Below, in pieces: positions 23,296-25,641 of a DNA stretch of 25,641 nucleotides. How positions within the stretch are numbered: position 1 is the stretch's first letter; the number at the start of each line of letters is the position of its first letter. Made by a program: the position numbers and the translations under genes. Origin of the DNA: Bacilli bacterium (GTDB taxonomy: Bacteria > Bacillota_I > Bacilli_A > RFN20 > CAG-826); NCBI GenBank assembly GCA_016296285.1, contig JAEDJP010000009.1, positions 1 through 25,641 on the forward strand. The letters are read 5' to 3'. A model generated the notes under the pieces. The model had not been told where the DNA came from and did no database searches. It saw only the letters and a program-made list of their open reading frames with translations.

Positions 23296-25641
23296 ATGAA
23301 ACCATTTAAACGCCTCGCATCCCTCTTCCTTCTTTCCGCTTCCCTTTGCCTTTCCTCGTGCGGACAGGAGCCAGAGCAAAGCTCTTCTCTCTCGGATTCC
23401 ACCTCGCAGACCGGGGATCGGTATGACCCGGACGCGATTCTCGTCGCGGACAAGGAGGTAACCTCGACCCGTCTTGTGACGTATGAAGGCCCCTCTTTGA
23501 TGGAGAGTTCTTCCCATGTTGGAGTCAAAGTCAACGGGGTGGATCTCTTCGTCTATGAAACGAGGGTCAATCACAAGCGCAAATTCGATTGGTATGGCAG
23601 CGAAGACAAAACCCAGGCGGTCTTGTTCGATTTCGAAGGCAAGGTTTATGTCGAAATCGAAGTCAAGGACGTCGAAGTCGAAAGCGCGATCGTGACGCCT
23701 CAAGCTCTTGGTATCGTTCCGACCATCATCGATTCCCACCACATCGGCTTCCCTTTGGAACACGACGGAAATTATGTCGTCGAATTCAACGGGGATAGCT
23801 CGAGGGCCATCCACGTTTTCGCAAACCCGATCGAAGAAAACCCCTTGACCGCGGAAGAAGCCGCGAAGGACCCAAACGTCATTTACATCGGGCCTGGCAT
23901 CTATAACGCCGGGACCATTCCCGTCCGGAACGGGACCACGGTCTATCTCGCCGGCGGCAGCTATGTCTATGGCTCCATTTCCGTCGAGAACGTCGAGAAC
24001 GTCACGATTCGTGGCAGGGGCATTTTCTCCGGGGAAATCTACGAACGCAGAAGCGAAGCGGAATACACGATCCCCGTGGTTTTCCGCAACGCCCAGCACA
24101 TCACCATCGAGGATGTCGCATTCTTCGATCCCGCCGGATGGACCTTGAATCTCTACAAATGCCAAGACGTGAAGGTCAACAACGTCAAGATCATCACGGC
24201 GAGAAGCAACGGCGACGGCATTTCCCTCCAGTCGTGCCAAGACGTGGTCGTCAAAGGCGGCTATGTCCGTTCTTGGGACGATTCCCTCGTGGTCAAGAAC
24301 GTCGACCGGGGAAACACCTCGAACATCCTTTTCGATGGCGTCACCGTCTGGACGGACCTCGCCCAATCCATGGAAGTCGGATACGAGACCTACGGGGCGA
24401 CGATGGACAACATCACCTTCCAAAACATCACGGTTTTGCACAACTTCCACAAGGCCGTCATCTCTTGCCATAACTGCGATGACGCGACCATCACGAATCT
24501 CACGTACAAGAACATCACGGTCGAGGACGCCCAAACCCTCGGAGATGTCCGCGAAGACGGGGAAAACGACTTCCTCATCGATTTCACGATCGCCTACAAC
24601 GTCGACTGGACGCATTCCGGGGGCGACCGCGGCAACATCTCAGGGGTGACCATCGAGAACGTCAAGGTCTACGAGATGGCGGATACTGTCGTTTCCCGCA
24701 TGACGGGCGAGTCGGATGCCTCCCACATCGAGAACGTCAAGATCAAGGGCCTCGAGATCGAGGGAAGGCAAATCGCCTCCGCGGAAGACCTCGGCCTTTT
24801 GACGAATCCGTATGTTTCCGGCGTGAGCTTCGAGACCATGGCGAAGGTCATCGGCAGCTACCACGAAATCCCTTATCGCCTTGCCCTCGCAAGCGACGAG
24901 GCCGCCATCACGACGGTCCCGACCGTCGAGCAAAACGGTCTTCTTGTTCCTGAATTCGCCCGTTATAAAGGGGATCTCGCCTTCGCGGGCGTCAAAGTCT
25001 CCGGCGACTTCAAAGCCAACGCCACCCATGGCGCGGGCACCAAGACCACGACCCCGGGGGACGACGGGTCCGGCGATTTCAGCATGGAATCCTATCCCGC
25101 CTCCAACGCGATCGACGGGGACCGTTCCACGAGCTGGAGAAGCGCCGCCTGGAAAAACGAGGACGATGAATTCGCTTGCCTCCGCATCGAGTTCGAAGTC
25201 CCGATCACGGTCGGCATCCTGCGCTTGATCGTTCCCGAAGACAATCCGTTCTATTACGTCTATCGCCTTTGCATCTTCGCCCGCAAAAACAAGACCACGG
25301 GCGAGATGAATGACAACTATACCCGCCTGCTTTCGAGCAAGGATTACGAGATGAGCCCCGCTTCGGGGAACGCTCTCGACATCAACCTTGCCGCGCAGCC
25401 CTATGGTGGTTTCGAACTTCGCTTCTATCGCGTCGATTCCTGGACCGCACCGAAAGCCATCGAGGTGAGCGAAGTCGAGTTCTATCCGCCTTCCCTCTCC
25501 TTCAACAAGGCCATCGTCGAATCCACCGCTCACAACGATGTCTATAACGTCGAGAGAATCGTGGACGGCGATCCGACGGGGACGTCCTATTACGAATCGA
25601 AAACCTTGCCCGCGACGATCGTCATCGATCTCGGGGACGTG
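23296..25641 (+). CDS. GH28/GH49-type (clan GH-N) polysaccharide hydrolase lipoprotein with discoidin domains, 3'-truncated
   Basis: The frame is open from ATG 23296 to the window end (782 residues, no stop), so the C-terminus is missing. Lipobox LSSC (Cys22) anchors it outside the membrane. Residues about 45-190 form a beta-sandwich. A right-handed beta-helix follows (about 195-500) with VYLAGGSYVYGS (216-227), NVTIRGRGIFSG, and the catalytic-type acids Asp307 (SNGDGIS) and Asp328-Asp329 (SWDDSLV). The 21-residue spacing between these is that of GH28/GH49. VGYETYGATMDNITFQNI follows. A discoidin (F5/8 type C, CBM32-like) domain covers about 565-735 (ASNAIDGDRSTSW), and a second begins near 740 (VERIVDGDPTGTSY). 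It probably cuts the polysaccharide whose fragments the transporter imports. Polygalacturonan, dextran-like alpha-glucan or another substrate cannot be told apart. Confidence 0.88.
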   Translation, partial: MKPFKRLASLFLLSASLCLSSCGQEPEQSSSLSDSTSQTGDRYDPDAILVADKEVTSTRLVTYEGPSLMESSSHVGVKVNGVDLFVYETRVNHKRKFDWYGSEDKTQAVLFDFEGKVYVEIEVKDVEVESAIVTPQALGIVPTIIDSHHIGFPLEHDGNYVVEFNGDSSRAIHVFANPIEENPLTAEEAAKDPNVIYIGPGIYNAGTIPVRNGTTVYLAGGSYVYGSISVENVENVTIRGRGIFSGEIYERRSEAEYTIPVVFRNAQHITIEDVAFFDPAGWTLNLYKCQDVKVNNVKIITARSNGDGISLQSCQDVVVKGGYVRSWDDSLVVKNVDRGNTSNILFDGVTVWTDLAQSMEVGYETYGATMDNITFQNITVLHNFHKAVISCHNCDDATITNLTYKNITVEDAQTLGDVREDGENDFLIDFTIAYNVDWTHSGGDRGNISGVTIENVKVYEMADTVVSRMTGESDASHIENVKIKGLEIEGRQIASAEDLGLLTNPYVSGVSFETMAKVIGSYHEIPYRLALASDEAAITTVPTVEQNGLLVPEFARYKGDLAFAGVKVSGDFKANATHGAGTKTTTPGDDGSGDFSMESYPASNAIDGDRSTSWRSAAWKNEDDEFACLRIEFEVPITVGILRLIVPEDNPFYYVYRLCIFARKNKTTGEMNDNYTRLLSSKDYEMSPASGNALDINLAAQPYGGFELRFYRVDSWTAPKAIEVSEVEFYPPSLSFNKAIVESTAHNDVYNVERIVDGDPTGTSYYESKTLPATIVIDLGDV

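Noticed and set aside
23275..24615. 446-codon minus-strand frame under the hydrolase gene
   Set aside because: The plus strand carries the signal peptide, beta-helix motifs and catalytic Asp set. The antisense frame has no motif.

Overview
The window reads as a chromosomal fragment from a Gram-positive-lineage (Firmicutes/Bacilli-like), probably gut-associated anaerobe. The evidence is lipoprotein signal peptides followed by Ser/Glu-rich linkers, strong AAAGGAGG-type ribosome binding sites, CcpA/LacI- and DeoR-type regulators, an MsmK/UgpC-type sugar ABC transporter and rho-independent terminators. Coding DNA is GC-rich, and TGA is used as a stop while TGG encodes Trp, so the standard code applies (not a Mycoplasma-type code). 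The species cannot be named from sequence alone.

Region 1 (1-7260, + strand) holds four genes. The first is a surface protein cut by the window edge and interrupted by an in-frame TAA. It is followed by a metallophosphoesterase lipoprotein, a Gfo/Idh/MocA oxidoreductase and an 829-residue surface protein with lectin-like, helical and X2-like parts. The first and last of these share an unusual C-terminal anchor: Gly-Cys-Gly-Gly-Ser, one hydrophobic segment, then a Lys/Arg tail.

Region 2 (7264-19644) is a carbohydrate-uptake locus. A DeoR-family repressor gene (minus strand) is divergent from a tightly packed eight-gene plus-strand operon. Its order is: lipoprotein A, SGNH esterase lipoprotein, GH65 glycoside phosphorylase, solute-binding lipoprotein, permease 1, permease 2 (with a large extra membrane region), lipoprotein B, ABC ATPase. 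Several junctions overlap by ATGA or are only 2-20 bases apart. The logic is: capture and de-esterify a glycan at the surface, import an oligosaccharide, and phosphorolyse it inside the cell.

Region 3 (19660-25641) holds lipoprotein C (a third paralogue of A and B) and an aldo/keto reductase on the minus strand. A divergent LacI-family regulator follows, then a large lipoprotein of the GH28/GH49 type (right-handed beta-helix, clan GH-N) with discoidin-type carbohydrate-binding domains, which runs off the right end. This last gene has a perfect cre-type operator between its -35 and -10 boxes.

The parts least explained by known families are: (i) the three-member lipoprotein family A/B/C, (ii) the duplicated four-helix membrane module fused to the second permease, and (iii) the GCGGS C-terminal anchor. 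No tRNA, rRNA, CRISPR array, insertion sequence or phage gene was seen.
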